NCBI RefSeq assembly: GCF_017303215.1
Contig: NZ_JAEMWU010000001.1
Coordinates: 744,001 to 808,000 of the forward strand
Length of the DNA stretch: 64,000 nt
Direction: 5' to 3'
Source of the DNA: Microbacterium esteraromaticum
GTDB taxonomy: Bacteria; Actinomycetota; Actinomycetes; Actinomycetales; Microbacteriaceae
In this document: positions 56,608 through 64,000 of the stretch, piece after piece
Layout of the letters: the number at the start of each line of letters is the position of its first letter
Numbering within the stretch: the first letter of the stretch is position 1
Notes under the pieces: generated by a model
Seen by the model: the letters and a program-made list of their open reading frames with translations, nothing else
Database searches by the model: none
Told to the model about the DNA's origin: nothing
Translations under genes and position numbers: made by a program

Positions 56608-56901
56608 TCAAGTGTTGGGCCAGCGCACCTGCGCGCCGGGAACGTCGTTCTTCTTGAGGTATCGGGCGATGTAGGGGCAGTACGGCACGATCGTGTCGCC
56701 GGACGCCGCGGCGTCGGTGAGGGCTTCGCCGGCGAGCCGGCCGGCGAAGCCGCGGCCCTGGAAGGCATGGTCGATCTCGGTGTGCGTGAAGCGGATCTCG
56801 CCGGGGCGCCGTTCGAACTCGGCGAAGCCGGCGAGGACGGTGTCGGAGTGGATCTCGTAGCGTGAGGCGTCATCGTTGCGGGTGACGGTCAGTTCGGGCA
56901 T
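56608..56901 (-). CDS. Small GNAT (YidJ/Gcn5-like) acetyltransferase
   Basis: This 97-residue protein is the short GNAT type. FTHTEIDHAFQGRGFAGRLAGEALTDA contains the acetyl-CoA loop QGRGFAG, and the end PYCPYIARYLKKN is the conserved signature with the active-site Cys and Tyr. A strong ribosome site (AAGGAGGAG) precedes the ATG. The substrate is unknown. Confidence 0.88.
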   Translation of the reverse strand: MPELTVTRNDDASRYEIHSDTVLAGFAEFERRPGEIRFTHTEIDHAFQGRGFAGRLAGEALTDAAASGDTIVPYCPYIARYLKKNDVPGAQVRWPNT

Positions 56902-56988
56902 GGCTCCTCCTTCGATGTCCCACCCAACTTATGCCGGATCCGGGGTGGATGGGCTGTGGAGGGCATCCGCGGTGTCTGTCGCGCTGGC

Positions 56989-56994
56989 TACGCT
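56989..56994 (+). promoter_or_regulatory. -10 box of recQ (leaderless start)
   Basis: TACGCT is followed by exactly 6 bases and the ATG at 57001. Confidence 0.5.
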
Positions 56995-57000
56995 GGAAGC

Positions 57001-58998
57001 ATGCCGCAGACCCCTCGTGACCCCTATGAGGGGCTGCCGTACCCGGACGAGCCGTGGGACACCGAGCCCGGCGATCCCTCCGAGCCGATGGACTGGGAAC
57101 CGCCGGCCCACGGCTGGGAGCCACCGCTCGACTGGGGAACCGCGCCGATGACCCCGGCGGCGCCGCCGGCGACGGTGGCGACGCCGGCTCAGCATCCGAC
57201 GGCAATCGATGCGCTGCGCACCGTGTTCGGTTACGACGCGTTCCGCGGCGACCAGGCGGCCGTCGTCGAGCACGTCATCGCCGGTGGCGATGCGGTCGTA
57301 CTGATGCCCACGGGTGGCGGCAAGTCGATCACCTACCAGGTGCCGGCGCTGGTGCGCGAGGGCACGGGGCTGGTCATCAGCCCGCTCATCGCGCTCATGC
57401 ACGATCAGGTCGATGCGCTGCGCGCCAACGGCGTGCGCGCCGCCTACCTCAACTCGACGCAGTCGATCGACGAGCGCCGCGAGGTCGAACGCGCCTACGT
57501 GTCTGGCGAACTCGACCTCATCTACGTCGCCCCCGAACGCCTGTCGTCGCCGCAGACCACGCAGCTGCTGCAGCGCGGCGTGCTCAGCGTGATCGCCATC
57601 GACGAGGCGCACTGTGTGTCGCAGTGGGGGCACGACTTCCGCCCCGACTACCTGGCGCTGGGCGATCTGGCAGAGCGGTTCCCCGGTGTGCCGCGCATGG
57701 CGCTGACCGCCACCGCCACCCGCGCCACGCACCGTGAGCTCACCGAGCGCCTGCACCTCGAGCGCGCTGAGCACTTCGTGGCGAGCTTCGACCGTCCGAA
57801 CATCCAGTACCGCATCGTGCCCAAGGTCGATCCGCGCAAGCAGCTGGTCGAGTTCATCCAGGCGCAGCCCGCCGGCGCGGCGGGCATCGTCTACGCCCTC
57901 AGCCGCAAGTCGGTCGAGCAGACCGCCGAGTATCTGGCATCCCGCGGCATTGAGGCGCTGCCGTACCACGCCGGACTCCCCGCCGAGGTGCGTGCGGCCA
58001 ATCAGGCGTGCTTCCTGCGCGAGGACGGCATCGTCATGGTGGCGACCATCGCGTTCGGAATGGGCATCGACAAACCCGATGTGCGCTTCGTCGCCCACAT
58101 CGACCTGCCCAAGTCGGTCGAGGGCTACTACCAAGAGACCGGTCGCGCCGGCCGCGACGGTGAGGCGTCGGTCGCATGGATGGCCTACGGGCTCGGCGAC
58201 GTCGTGCAGCAGCGCCGGCTGATCGAGCAGAGTCCCGGCGACCGCACGTTCAAGATGCGCATGGGGCAGCACCTCGACGCCATGCTGGCGCTGTGCGAGA
58301 CGGTCACGTGCCGCCGGCAGAATCTGCTGGGTTACTTCGGGCAGGACAGCGGGGCCTGCGGCAACTGCGACACGTGCCTGCAGCCGCCCGACACGTTCGA
58401 CGGGCTCGTGCCGGCGCAGAAGCTGCTCTCGACGATCGTGCGGTTGAAGCGTGAGCGCAACCAGGCGTTCGGCGCCGGGCAGCTGATCGACATTCTGCGC
58501 GGGGCCTCGACCGATCGCATCCGCAAGATGCGCCACGACCAACTGGCGACCTACAGTATCGGGGCCGACCTGTCTGATCAGGACTGGCGCAGCATCGTGA
58601 GGCAGCTGCTGGCCCGTGGCATCCTGCTCGCCCAGGGAGACTACGGCACGCTCGCGCCGGGCGAAGCGGCCGGGGGAGTGCTGCGCGGTGAGACTCCCGT
58701 GCCGCTGCGCCGCGACACGATCGGGCGCACCACCGCGACCCGTCAGCGCAAGGCGTCGGCCGCTGACGCGCTCGCCGAGGGCGACCGGGGGCTGTTCGAG
58801 GCGCTGCGCGCGTGGCGTGCCGAGACCGCTCGCGAGCAAGGGGTACCCGCCTACATCGTCTTCGGCGACGCGACCCTGCGCGCGCTTGCCGAGCACCGGC
58901 CGACAACGACCGGGCAACTCGACGGCATCAGCGGTATCGGTGCCAAGAAGAAAGAGGCGTACGGCGATGCCGTGATCGCCGTGATCGCCGAACACTGA
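57001..58998 (+). CDS. recQ: ATP-dependent DNA helicase RecQ
   Basis: This 665-residue 3'-5' DNA helicase of recombination and repair shows FGYDAFRGDQAAVVEHVIAGGD, TGGGKSITYQVPAL (Walker A), AIDEAHCVSQWGHDFRPDY (DEAH) and GIDKPDVRFVAHIDLP with GRAGRDG. The zinc-binding Cys cluster appears in CRRQNLLGYFG and CGNCDTCLQPP, and a winged helix and HRDC domain follow. About 60 acidic, Pro- and Trp-rich residues precede the core. The start is fixed by a -10 box 6 bases upstream. Confidence 0.95.
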   Translation: MPQTPRDPYEGLPYPDEPWDTEPGDPSEPMDWEPPAHGWEPPLDWGTAPMTPAAPPATVATPAQHPTAIDALRTVFGYDAFRGDQAAVVEHVIAGGDAVVLMPTGGGKSITYQVPALVREGTGLVISPLIALMHDQVDALRANGVRAAYLNSTQSIDERREVERAYVSGELDLIYVAPERLSSPQTTQLLQRGVLSVIAIDEAHCVSQWGHDFRPDYLALGDLAERFPGVPRMALTATATRATHRELTERLHLERAEHFVASFDRPNIQYRIVPKVDPRKQLVEFIQAQPAGAAGIVYALSRKSVEQTAEYLASRGIEALPYHAGLPAEVRAANQACFLREDGIVMVATIAFGMGIDKPDVRFVAHIDLPKSVEGYYQETGRAGRDGEASVAWMAYGLGDVVQQRRLIEQSPGDRTFKMRMGQHLDAMLALCETVTCRRQNLLGYFGQDSGACGNCDTCLQPPDTFDGLVPAQKLLSTIVRLKRERNQAFGAGQLIDILRGASTDRIRKMRHDQLATYSIGADLSDQDWRSIVRQLLARGILLAQGDYGTLAPGEAAGGVLRGETPVPLRRDTIGRTTATRQRKASAADALAEGDRGLFEALRAWRAETAREQGVPAYIVFGDATLRALAEHRPTTTGQLDGISGIGAKKKEAYGDAVIAVIAEH

Positions 58999-59148
58999 GT
59001 GCGAACGCGCGCCCGCATCTGTCGTGAGGTGACAACGTCGGATGCCGTCGCGACGGCATCCGTTTGTGGATGCTGTACATTCGACTTCCGGAGTTGTTGT
59101 CGGAGTTCTACCGTTGGGTGTTCCCACCCCCAACCGAGAGGACCCGTC

Positions 59149-61218
59149 ATGGTCGACGCAGCCGTCCGCAGCGAATCCACCTCGAACGCCGCCGAGCACA
59201 CCGAGGCCGAGCCCGCGATCGACGTGCAGCGGGTCAACGATCTGCTGATGGGCACGTGGGCGCACACGCGCCGCACGTCCCGCGAGATGATCAAGGACTC
59301 GGCGTTCTGGCGCGACGACAGCCTCGGCATGGACGCGCACCGCGAGCGCGTGCTCTCGCAGCTACACCTGCTGGTGCAGAACAGCGCCGTGCACCGCGCA
59401 TTCCCCAGGGCCTTCGGCGGTGACGAGGACAACGGGGCGAACATCGCCGGCTTCGAAGAGCTGGTGGTCGCCGATCCCAGCCTGCAGATCAAGGCGGGCG
59501 TGCAGTGGGGGCTGTTCGGGTCGGCGGTGCTGCAGCTGGGCACGGCCGAACACCACGAGAAGTGGCTGCCGGGCATCATGAACCTCGACATCCCCGGTGC
59601 CTTCGCGATGACCGAGATCGGGCACGGGTCGGATGTGGCGTCGCTGGGCACGACGGCCACGTACGATCCCGAGACCGACGAGTTCGTCATCCACACGCCG
59701 TTCCGCGGTGCGACGAAGGAGTACCTCGGCAACGCCGCGCTGCACGGTATCGCCGCGACGGTGTTCGCGCAGCTGATCACCAACGGCGTCAGCCACGGCG
59801 TGCACTGCTTCTATGTGCCGCTGCGCGATGAGAACGGCGTCGACCTGCCGGGCATCAATCGCGAGGATGACGGACACAAGGGTGGCCTGAACGGCATCGA
59901 TAACGGGCGTCTCTCGTTCGACCAGGTGCGCGTTCCGCGCACCAACCTGCTCAACAAGTACGGCGACGTCGACGCCTCGGGCACCTACTCCAGCCCGATC
60001 GACAGCCCCGGCCGCCGCTTCTTCACCATGCTCGGCACGCTCGTGCAGGGCCGCGTCTCACTCGATGGGGCCGCTTCGTGGGCGTCGGCGCTCGGGCTGA
60101 AGATCGCCATCACCTACGCGACGCAGCGTCGGCAGTTTGACGGAGCCGACGGCCACGAGACCGTGCTGCTCGACTACGGCAAGCACCAGCGGCGGCTGCT
60201 GCCGCGGTTGGCCACGACCTACGCCCAGTTGTTCGCGCACGACGAGTTCCTGCAGAAGTTCGACGCCGTTTTCTCGGGCCGCTCTGACACACCGGATGAC
60301 CGCGAAGACCTCGAGACCCTCGCCGCGGCGCTCAAGCCGCTGTCGACGTGGCACGCCCTCGACACCCTGCAGGAGGCGCGTGAGGCCTGCGGCGGGTCGG
60401 GTTTCATGTTCGAGAACCGTCTGGTCGGTCTGCGCGCCGACCTCGACATCTACGTCACGTTCGAGGGCGACAACAACATCCTGCTTCAGCTGGTCGGCAA
60501 GCGTCTGCTCACCGACTTCGCGGCCCAGTTCAAAGACAAGGACGCTGCCTCTCTGGCCCGCTACGCGGTTGAGCAGACGGCGGGCAGGGTGTTCCACGGT
60601 GCTGGACTGCGTCAGTTCGGTCAGGCCGTGGCAGACCTCGGTTCGACGGCGCGTTCGGTCGAGTACGGGCTGCGCGAGGAGCAGCAGCACGAGATGCTCG
60701 CCGATCGCGTGCAGCAGATGGTCGCCGATATCGCCGGGCGCCTGCGCCCCGCCGGCAGAGACAAGGTGCTCGGCGAGAAGCTGTTCAACGAGAACCAGGC
60801 TGAGCTCATCGAAGCCGCCCGCGCGCACGGCGAGCTGCTGCAGTGGGAGGCGTTCACCGACGCCGTCAACGACGTCGACGACGAGGACACGAAGCAGGTA
60901 CTGACCTGGCTGCGCGACCTGTTCGGCCTGCAGCTGATCGAGAAGCACCTCGCGTGGTACCTGATCAACGGTCGCCTGTCGGCACAGCGGGCGGCATCCG
61001 TCTCGCGCTACATCGACCGGCTGTGCCGGCGGCTGCGCCCGCACGCGCTCGACCTCGTCGACGCGTTCGGGTGGGAGCCCGAGCACATCCGCGCACCCAT
61101 CGCGAGCGGTGCCGAGCAGCAGCGTCAGGATGAGGCCCGTGCGTACTACGCCGAGTTGGAGGCATCCGGTCGCGCGCCGATCTCGGAGAAGGATCTCAAG
61201 GCCAAGAACAAGCGCTGA
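59149..61218 (+). CDS. Acyl-CoA oxidase/dehydrogenase-like protein
   Basis: This 689-residue flavoprotein of the acyl-CoA oxidase-like branch introduces the first double bond of beta-oxidation and is much longer than ordinary dehydrogenases. It shows GAFAMTEIGHGSDVASLGTTATYD, TKEYLGNAALHG, NREDDGHKGGLNGIDNGRLSFDQVRVPRTNLL and the C-terminal ACOX-type helical domain. CGGSGFMFENRLVGLRADLDIYVTFEGDNNILLQLVGKRLL is the conserved catalytic region with Glu. GAGAGGA at 59136-59142 is the ribosome site. It is the second such gene in the window and is not linked to other beta-oxidation genes. Confidence 0.9.
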   Translation: MVDAAVRSESTSNAAEHTEAEPAIDVQRVNDLLMGTWAHTRRTSREMIKDSAFWRDDSLGMDAHRERVLSQLHLLVQNSAVHRAFPRAFGGDEDNGANIAGFEELVVADPSLQIKAGVQWGLFGSAVLQLGTAEHHEKWLPGIMNLDIPGAFAMTEIGHGSDVASLGTTATYDPETDEFVIHTPFRGATKEYLGNAALHGIAATVFAQLITNGVSHGVHCFYVPLRDENGVDLPGINREDDGHKGGLNGIDNGRLSFDQVRVPRTNLLNKYGDVDASGTYSSPIDSPGRRFFTMLGTLVQGRVSLDGAASWASALGLKIAITYATQRRQFDGADGHETVLLDYGKHQRRLLPRLATTYAQLFAHDEFLQKFDAVFSGRSDTPDDREDLETLAAALKPLSTWHALDTLQEAREACGGSGFMFENRLVGLRADLDIYVTFEGDNNILLQLVGKRLLTDFAAQFKDKDAASLARYAVEQTAGRVFHGAGLRQFGQAVADLGSTARSVEYGLREEQQHEMLADRVQQMVADIAGRLRPAGRDKVLGEKLFNENQAELIEAARAHGELLQWEAFTDAVNDVDDEDTKQVLTWLRDLFGLQLIEKHLAWYLINGRLSAQRAASVSRYIDRLCRRLRPHALDLVDAFGWEPEHIRAPIASGAEQQRQDEARAYYAELEASGRAPISEKDLKAKNKR

Positions 61219-61243
61219 GTGCGCCGCTGTCGGCGGCCGGCGA

Positions 61244-61249
61244 TAGCGT
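61244..61249 (+). promoter_or_regulatory. -10 box of tag (leaderless start)
   Basis: TAGCGT is followed by exactly 6 bases and the ATG at 61256. A GAGGAG just before the ATG is too close to act as ribosome site. Confidence 0.5.
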
Positions 61250-61255
61250 GAGGAG

Positions 61256-61831
61256 ATGAGCTCATTGCACGCCGGCCCCGATGATCGATTGCGCTGCGGC
61301 TGGGTCGGTGACGACGAAGAGTACCGTCGCTACCACGACGACGAGTGGGGTCAGCCGTTGCACGGCGACCGCGCGCTGTTCGAGAAGATGGCGCTGGAGG
61401 GATTCCAGGCGGGGCTGTCGTGGATCACGGTGCTGCGCAAGCGTCCGCGGTTCCGTGAGGTGTTCGCGGGGTTCGACCCGCAGGCGGTGGCGCAGTTCGG
61501 TGCCGACGATGTGGAGCGTCTGATGGCAGATGCCGGCATCATCCGCAATCGGGCGAAGATCGTCGCAACGATCTCGAACGCGGCACTCGTGCGCGACATG
61601 GCCGACGGTGAGCTCGACTCCTTGATGTGGTCGTTCGCGCCTGGCGCAGCGCGGGCGCGTCCGCGCGAACTCGGAGATGTGCCCGCGGTCACGGCCGAGT
61701 CGACGGCGATGAGCAAGGCGCTCCGCGCGCGCGGGTTCCGCTTCGTCGGACCGACCACGATGTACGCGCTCATGCAGTCGACCGGCATGGTCGATGACCA
61801 CGTGGTGGGCTGCTGGCGCGCCGGCGGGTAA
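61256..61831 (+). CDS. tag: DNA-3-methyladenine glycosylase I
   Basis: This 191-residue repair enzyme removes 3-methyladenine from DNA. Its opening RCGWVGDDEEYRRYHDDEWGQPLHGDRALFEKMALEGFQAGLSW holds the zinc Cys and His and the base pocket. IIRNRAKIVATISNA is the helix-hairpin region, and the end FVGPTTMYALMQSTGMVDDH with the later Cys completes the zinc site. It is monocistronic, followed by a clear hairpin. Confidence 0.95.
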   Translation: MSSLHAGPDDRLRCGWVGDDEEYRRYHDDEWGQPLHGDRALFEKMALEGFQAGLSWITVLRKRPRFREVFAGFDPQAVAQFGADDVERLMADAGIIRNRAKIVATISNAALVRDMADGELDSLMWSFAPGAARARPRELGDVPAVTAESTAMSKALRARGFRFVGPTTMYALMQSTGMVDDHVVGCWRAGG

Positions 61832-61839
61832 CCGGATCG

Positions 61840-61863
61840 AGGATGGGGAGTTCTCCCCATCCT
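61840..61863 (+). terminator. Terminator hairpin after tag
   Basis: A perfect 10-bp stem AGGATGGGGA / TCCCCATCCT with a GTTC loop lies 8 bases after the stop codon. Confidence 0.85.
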
Positions 61864-62017
61864 GACGATGCAGCCGCGAACTTCTACGCGGGTAGTATTG
61901 CCCCGGCGCGTCGTGCATGCATAGCGGGGGGAACTTGCTAGTAGGACCATCGAGGTCTCGGGGCTACCCGTGCGCTCGCCGCCGTCACGCTGATGAACAC
62001 AGCCGGAGGAGACCGCG

Positions 62018-64000
62018 ATGAGAGCCCTGACGTGGATGCGCACGCACCCCAAGACTCTCGCGTCAACCGCAGGCGTCATGATCGGCGCCGTCGCTTTGAC
62101 CGGCATGGCAGTGGCCTACGACGGCCTGCCGACCACGAAGGTCGACCTGAACGACGCGGGCGTGTGGCTCACCAAGTCGTCGAGCCTGCTCGTGGGACAC
62201 TTCAACAACGCTTCGACGGTGATCGACGGCGGCCTCCGCACCAGCGGTGACGAGTTCGACATCGTGCAGGACGAGCAGCACGTGCTCGTCGTCGACTCGG
62301 GCAACGCCACCGTCACGGCGGTCGACCCGGCGACCGTCTCGTTGTCGGACTCGGCTCCGATCCCCGGGAACGCGAAGGTCACGCTGGGCGGCACGACCAC
62401 GGCGATCCTCGACCGCACCTCCGGCTTTCTCTGGGTCACCCCCGTCGATGAGCTGTCGGGCTTCGACCTGAAGGTCGCCGACCCGGTCGCGAAGCTCGGA
62501 AAGAACGCGGATGCCACGGTCGGCCGTGACGGCACGGTCTATGCCGTCTCTGCCGAGGACAGTCTGGTCTTCAGCGCCACGATCGACCCGCAGGGCGAGA
62601 TCAGCACGGCCGAGAACGGACTTCAGGAGCTCGGCAAGGGGGCCGTGCCGACGATCACCGCGGTGGGCAGTACTCCGGTGGTGCTCGACGCCACGAGCGG
62701 GGTGGTACAGACCCCGGGCGGGTTCCGTACCGAGGTCGATGGCGCTGAATCGGCGGTTCTGCAGCATCCGTCCGCCGCGGCGGATGCCGTCACGCTCGCC
62801 ACGACGTCGCACCTCGTGCACGTGCCGCTCGACGGCGGCGATGTGCGCACGATCTCGACCAACGCTCAGGGCAATCCCGCAGCTCCCGTCTCGTTGCGCG
62901 GCTGCACCTACGGCGCCTGGGCGGGGTCCGCCCGCTTCGTGCGCGACTGCGTCGGTGATTCAGCCGACGTCGACGAGACGATTCCGGGCGCCGACAAGGC
63001 TGAGCAGTTGGTGTTCCGGGTCAACCGCGATGTCATTGTGCTCAACGATGTGTTGACCGGTGCGGCGTGGCTTGCCGACGAGAGCCTCAAGCAGGTTGAT
63101 GACTGGAGCGTCCTGACGCCGCCGGAGGGCAACGAAGAGGACGAAGAGAACACCACCGAAGAGACGGTGGAGACGACCCTTCCCGAGCGCAGCGAGAAGA
63201 ACACCCCGCCGACGGCGGAAGACGACCGGTTCGGCGTGCGTCCGGGTGGGACGACGATGCTACCCGCCGTCGACAACGACAACGACCCCGACGGCGACGT
63301 CCTTGTCGCCTCGCTGGCCGACAGCCAGCCGACGGTCGGCGACGTGCAACCGATCTTGGGCGGCGGCGCCCTGCAGATCATGACGGACGAGGATGCCACG
63401 GGCTCGGCCACATTCCGATACCAGGTCGATGACGGCCGTGGCGGAACCGACACCGCGAACGTGACCGTCGATGTACACGACTGGGACACGAACGGGGCAC
63501 CCGAACCGCGACGCGTGACCAAGCTCGCCGTCGAGTCGGGTGGCACGGTGTCGTACAACATCCTGCCCGATTGGATCGACCCCGACGGGGACGACATCTA
63601 CTTGCGTTCGGTGACCCCGGCGTCTGGCGACGAGGTCGACTTCACCACCGATGGGCAGATCACCTATCGTGCGGTGGCGAGCCTGCAGGGACGCAAGAAG
63701 ATCGAGATCTCGGTCGCCGACGCCCTCGGTGAGGTCTCCAGCAATTCGATCTACATCACCGTCAAGCCCCAGGGCACGATGGACCCCCGGACCAACGCTG
63801 ACCATGTCGTCACCCGGGTCGGTGAGTCGGTCACCGTGTCGCCGCTCGCGAACGACTCCAGCGCCGGCCGTGAGTTGCTGCGACTGACCAACGTCGATGC
63901 GGTCGAGGGCGCCGAGATGACCCCCGACTACCCGAACAAGCAGTTCACCTTCAAGGCCCCGACGGCCGGTGTGTACTACGTGCAGTACCTGGCATCCGCC
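62018..64000 (+). CDS. Secreted Ig-like multidomain protein (partial)
   Basis: The frame is open from the ATG at 62018 to the window edge (661 codons) and the gene continues beyond. GGAGGA at 62005-62010 is a good ribosome site. The N-terminus has a membrane segment after a basic start (HPKTLASTAGVMIGAVALTGMAVAY), leaving an extracellular remainder. The next 350 residues look like a propeller or beta-sandwich; an acidic linker (about 370-395) follows, then Ig-/cadherin-like repeats with VDNDNDPDGD and IDPDGDDI that could bind calcium. Such proteins often precede MoxR, DUF58 and transglutaminase genes in Microbacteriaceae, which would lie outside this window. Confidence 0.85.
   Translation, partial: MRALTWMRTHPKTLASTAGVMIGAVALTGMAVAYDGLPTTKVDLNDAGVWLTKSSSLLVGHFNNASTVIDGGLRTSGDEFDIVQDEQHVLVVDSGNATVTAVDPATVSLSDSAPIPGNAKVTLGGTTTAILDRTSGFLWVTPVDELSGFDLKVADPVAKLGKNADATVGRDGTVYAVSAEDSLVFSATIDPQGEISTAENGLQELGKGAVPTITAVGSTPVVLDATSGVVQTPGGFRTEVDGAESAVLQHPSAAADAVTLATTSHLVHVPLDGGDVRTISTNAQGNPAAPVSLRGCTYGAWAGSARFVRDCVGDSADVDETIPGADKAEQLVFRVNRDVIVLNDVLTGAAWLADESLKQVDDWSVLTPPEGNEEDEENTTEETVETTLPERSEKNTPPTAEDDRFGVRPGGTTMLPAVDNDNDPDGDVLVASLADSQPTVGDVQPILGGGALQIMTDEDATGSATFRYQVDDGRGGTDTANVTVDVHDWDTNGAPEPRRVTKLAVESGGTVSYNILPDWIDPDGDDIYLRSVTPASGDEVDFTTDGQITYRAVASLQGRKKIEISVADALGEVSSNSIYITVKPQGTMDPRTNADHVVTRVGESVTVSPLANDSSAGRELLRLTNVDAVEGAEMTPDYPNKQFTFKAPTAGVYYVQYLASA

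Noticed and set aside
56929..59340. An 803-codon minus-strand frame opposite recQ.
   Set aside because: It is a shadow of recQ codon bias with no family signature.

Overview
This is a high-G+C window from an actinobacterium, most likely a Microbacteriaceae close to Microbacterium. The grounds are the codon bias, the leaderless gene starts, the constant use of GGATGC/GCATCC hexamers inside genes, and the gene content: DUF3073, an Rv2578c-type radical SAM protein, and an SCP-like gene among purine genes. I see no rRNA, tRNA, CRISPR array, prophage or transposase. Taxonomy and functions are inferred from sequence features alone.

Region 1 (0-17 kb) is a scattered purine cluster: purC and purD on the minus strand, purM and purF on the plus strand. 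Housekeeping and small unknown genes lie between them: a secreted propeller-like protein, an XRE regulator with its membrane partner, an acetyltransferase, a P1B-type ATPase, a NUDIX hydrolase, an SCP-like protein, an MFS permease, DUF3073 and a universal stress protein.

Region 2 (17-20 kb) holds regulatory modules: PadR plus DUF4097 with a clear inverted-repeat operator, and a TipA-like MerR regulator with a textbook 19-bp-spacer promoter.

Region 3 (19.7-36.2 kb) reads as a glycan-use locus. It has a sulfatase, a first sugar ABC operon with its own LacI and a Gfo/Idh/MocA oxidoreductase, and a second LacI. It also has a D-2-hydroxyacid dehydrogenase divergent from a LplB/YtcP/LplA-type ABC operon that ends in a DUF2264 protein, and a GH29 alpha-L-fucosidase. 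One operator-like 19-mer recurs in front of the dehydrogenase and the second ABC operon and, more weakly, in front of the fucosidase. The likely substrate is a sulfated and/or fucosylated glycan, with oligosaccharides imported and processed inside the cell.

Region 4 (36-64 kb) is mixed. It contains an exported flavin amine oxidase whose segments are in circularly permuted order, a Pr6Pr membrane protein, a CrcB fluoride-channel pair, a TetR regulator with an RND efflux pump, an aldose epimerase and a DEAD-box helicase with an Arg/Asp-rich repeat tail. It continues with YaeQ and an intein-containing radical SAM protein whose intein splits the cluster-binding CxxxCxxC motif. Then come a VanY-like peptidase, two acyl-CoA dehydrogenase/oxidase genes and a YkoEDC-type ECF transporter interrupted by an opposed sugar kinase. 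It ends with a small GNAT, RecQ, Tag and the start of a large secreted multidomain protein that runs off the window.

Two window-wide patterns stand out. First, many intergenic regions, mostly between convergent genes, carry long imperfect palindromes whose arms contain a repeated short unit (forward, forward, reverse, reverse). Second, at least sixteen genes have a -10-like hexamer 6-7 bases before the start codon, the signature of leaderless transcripts.
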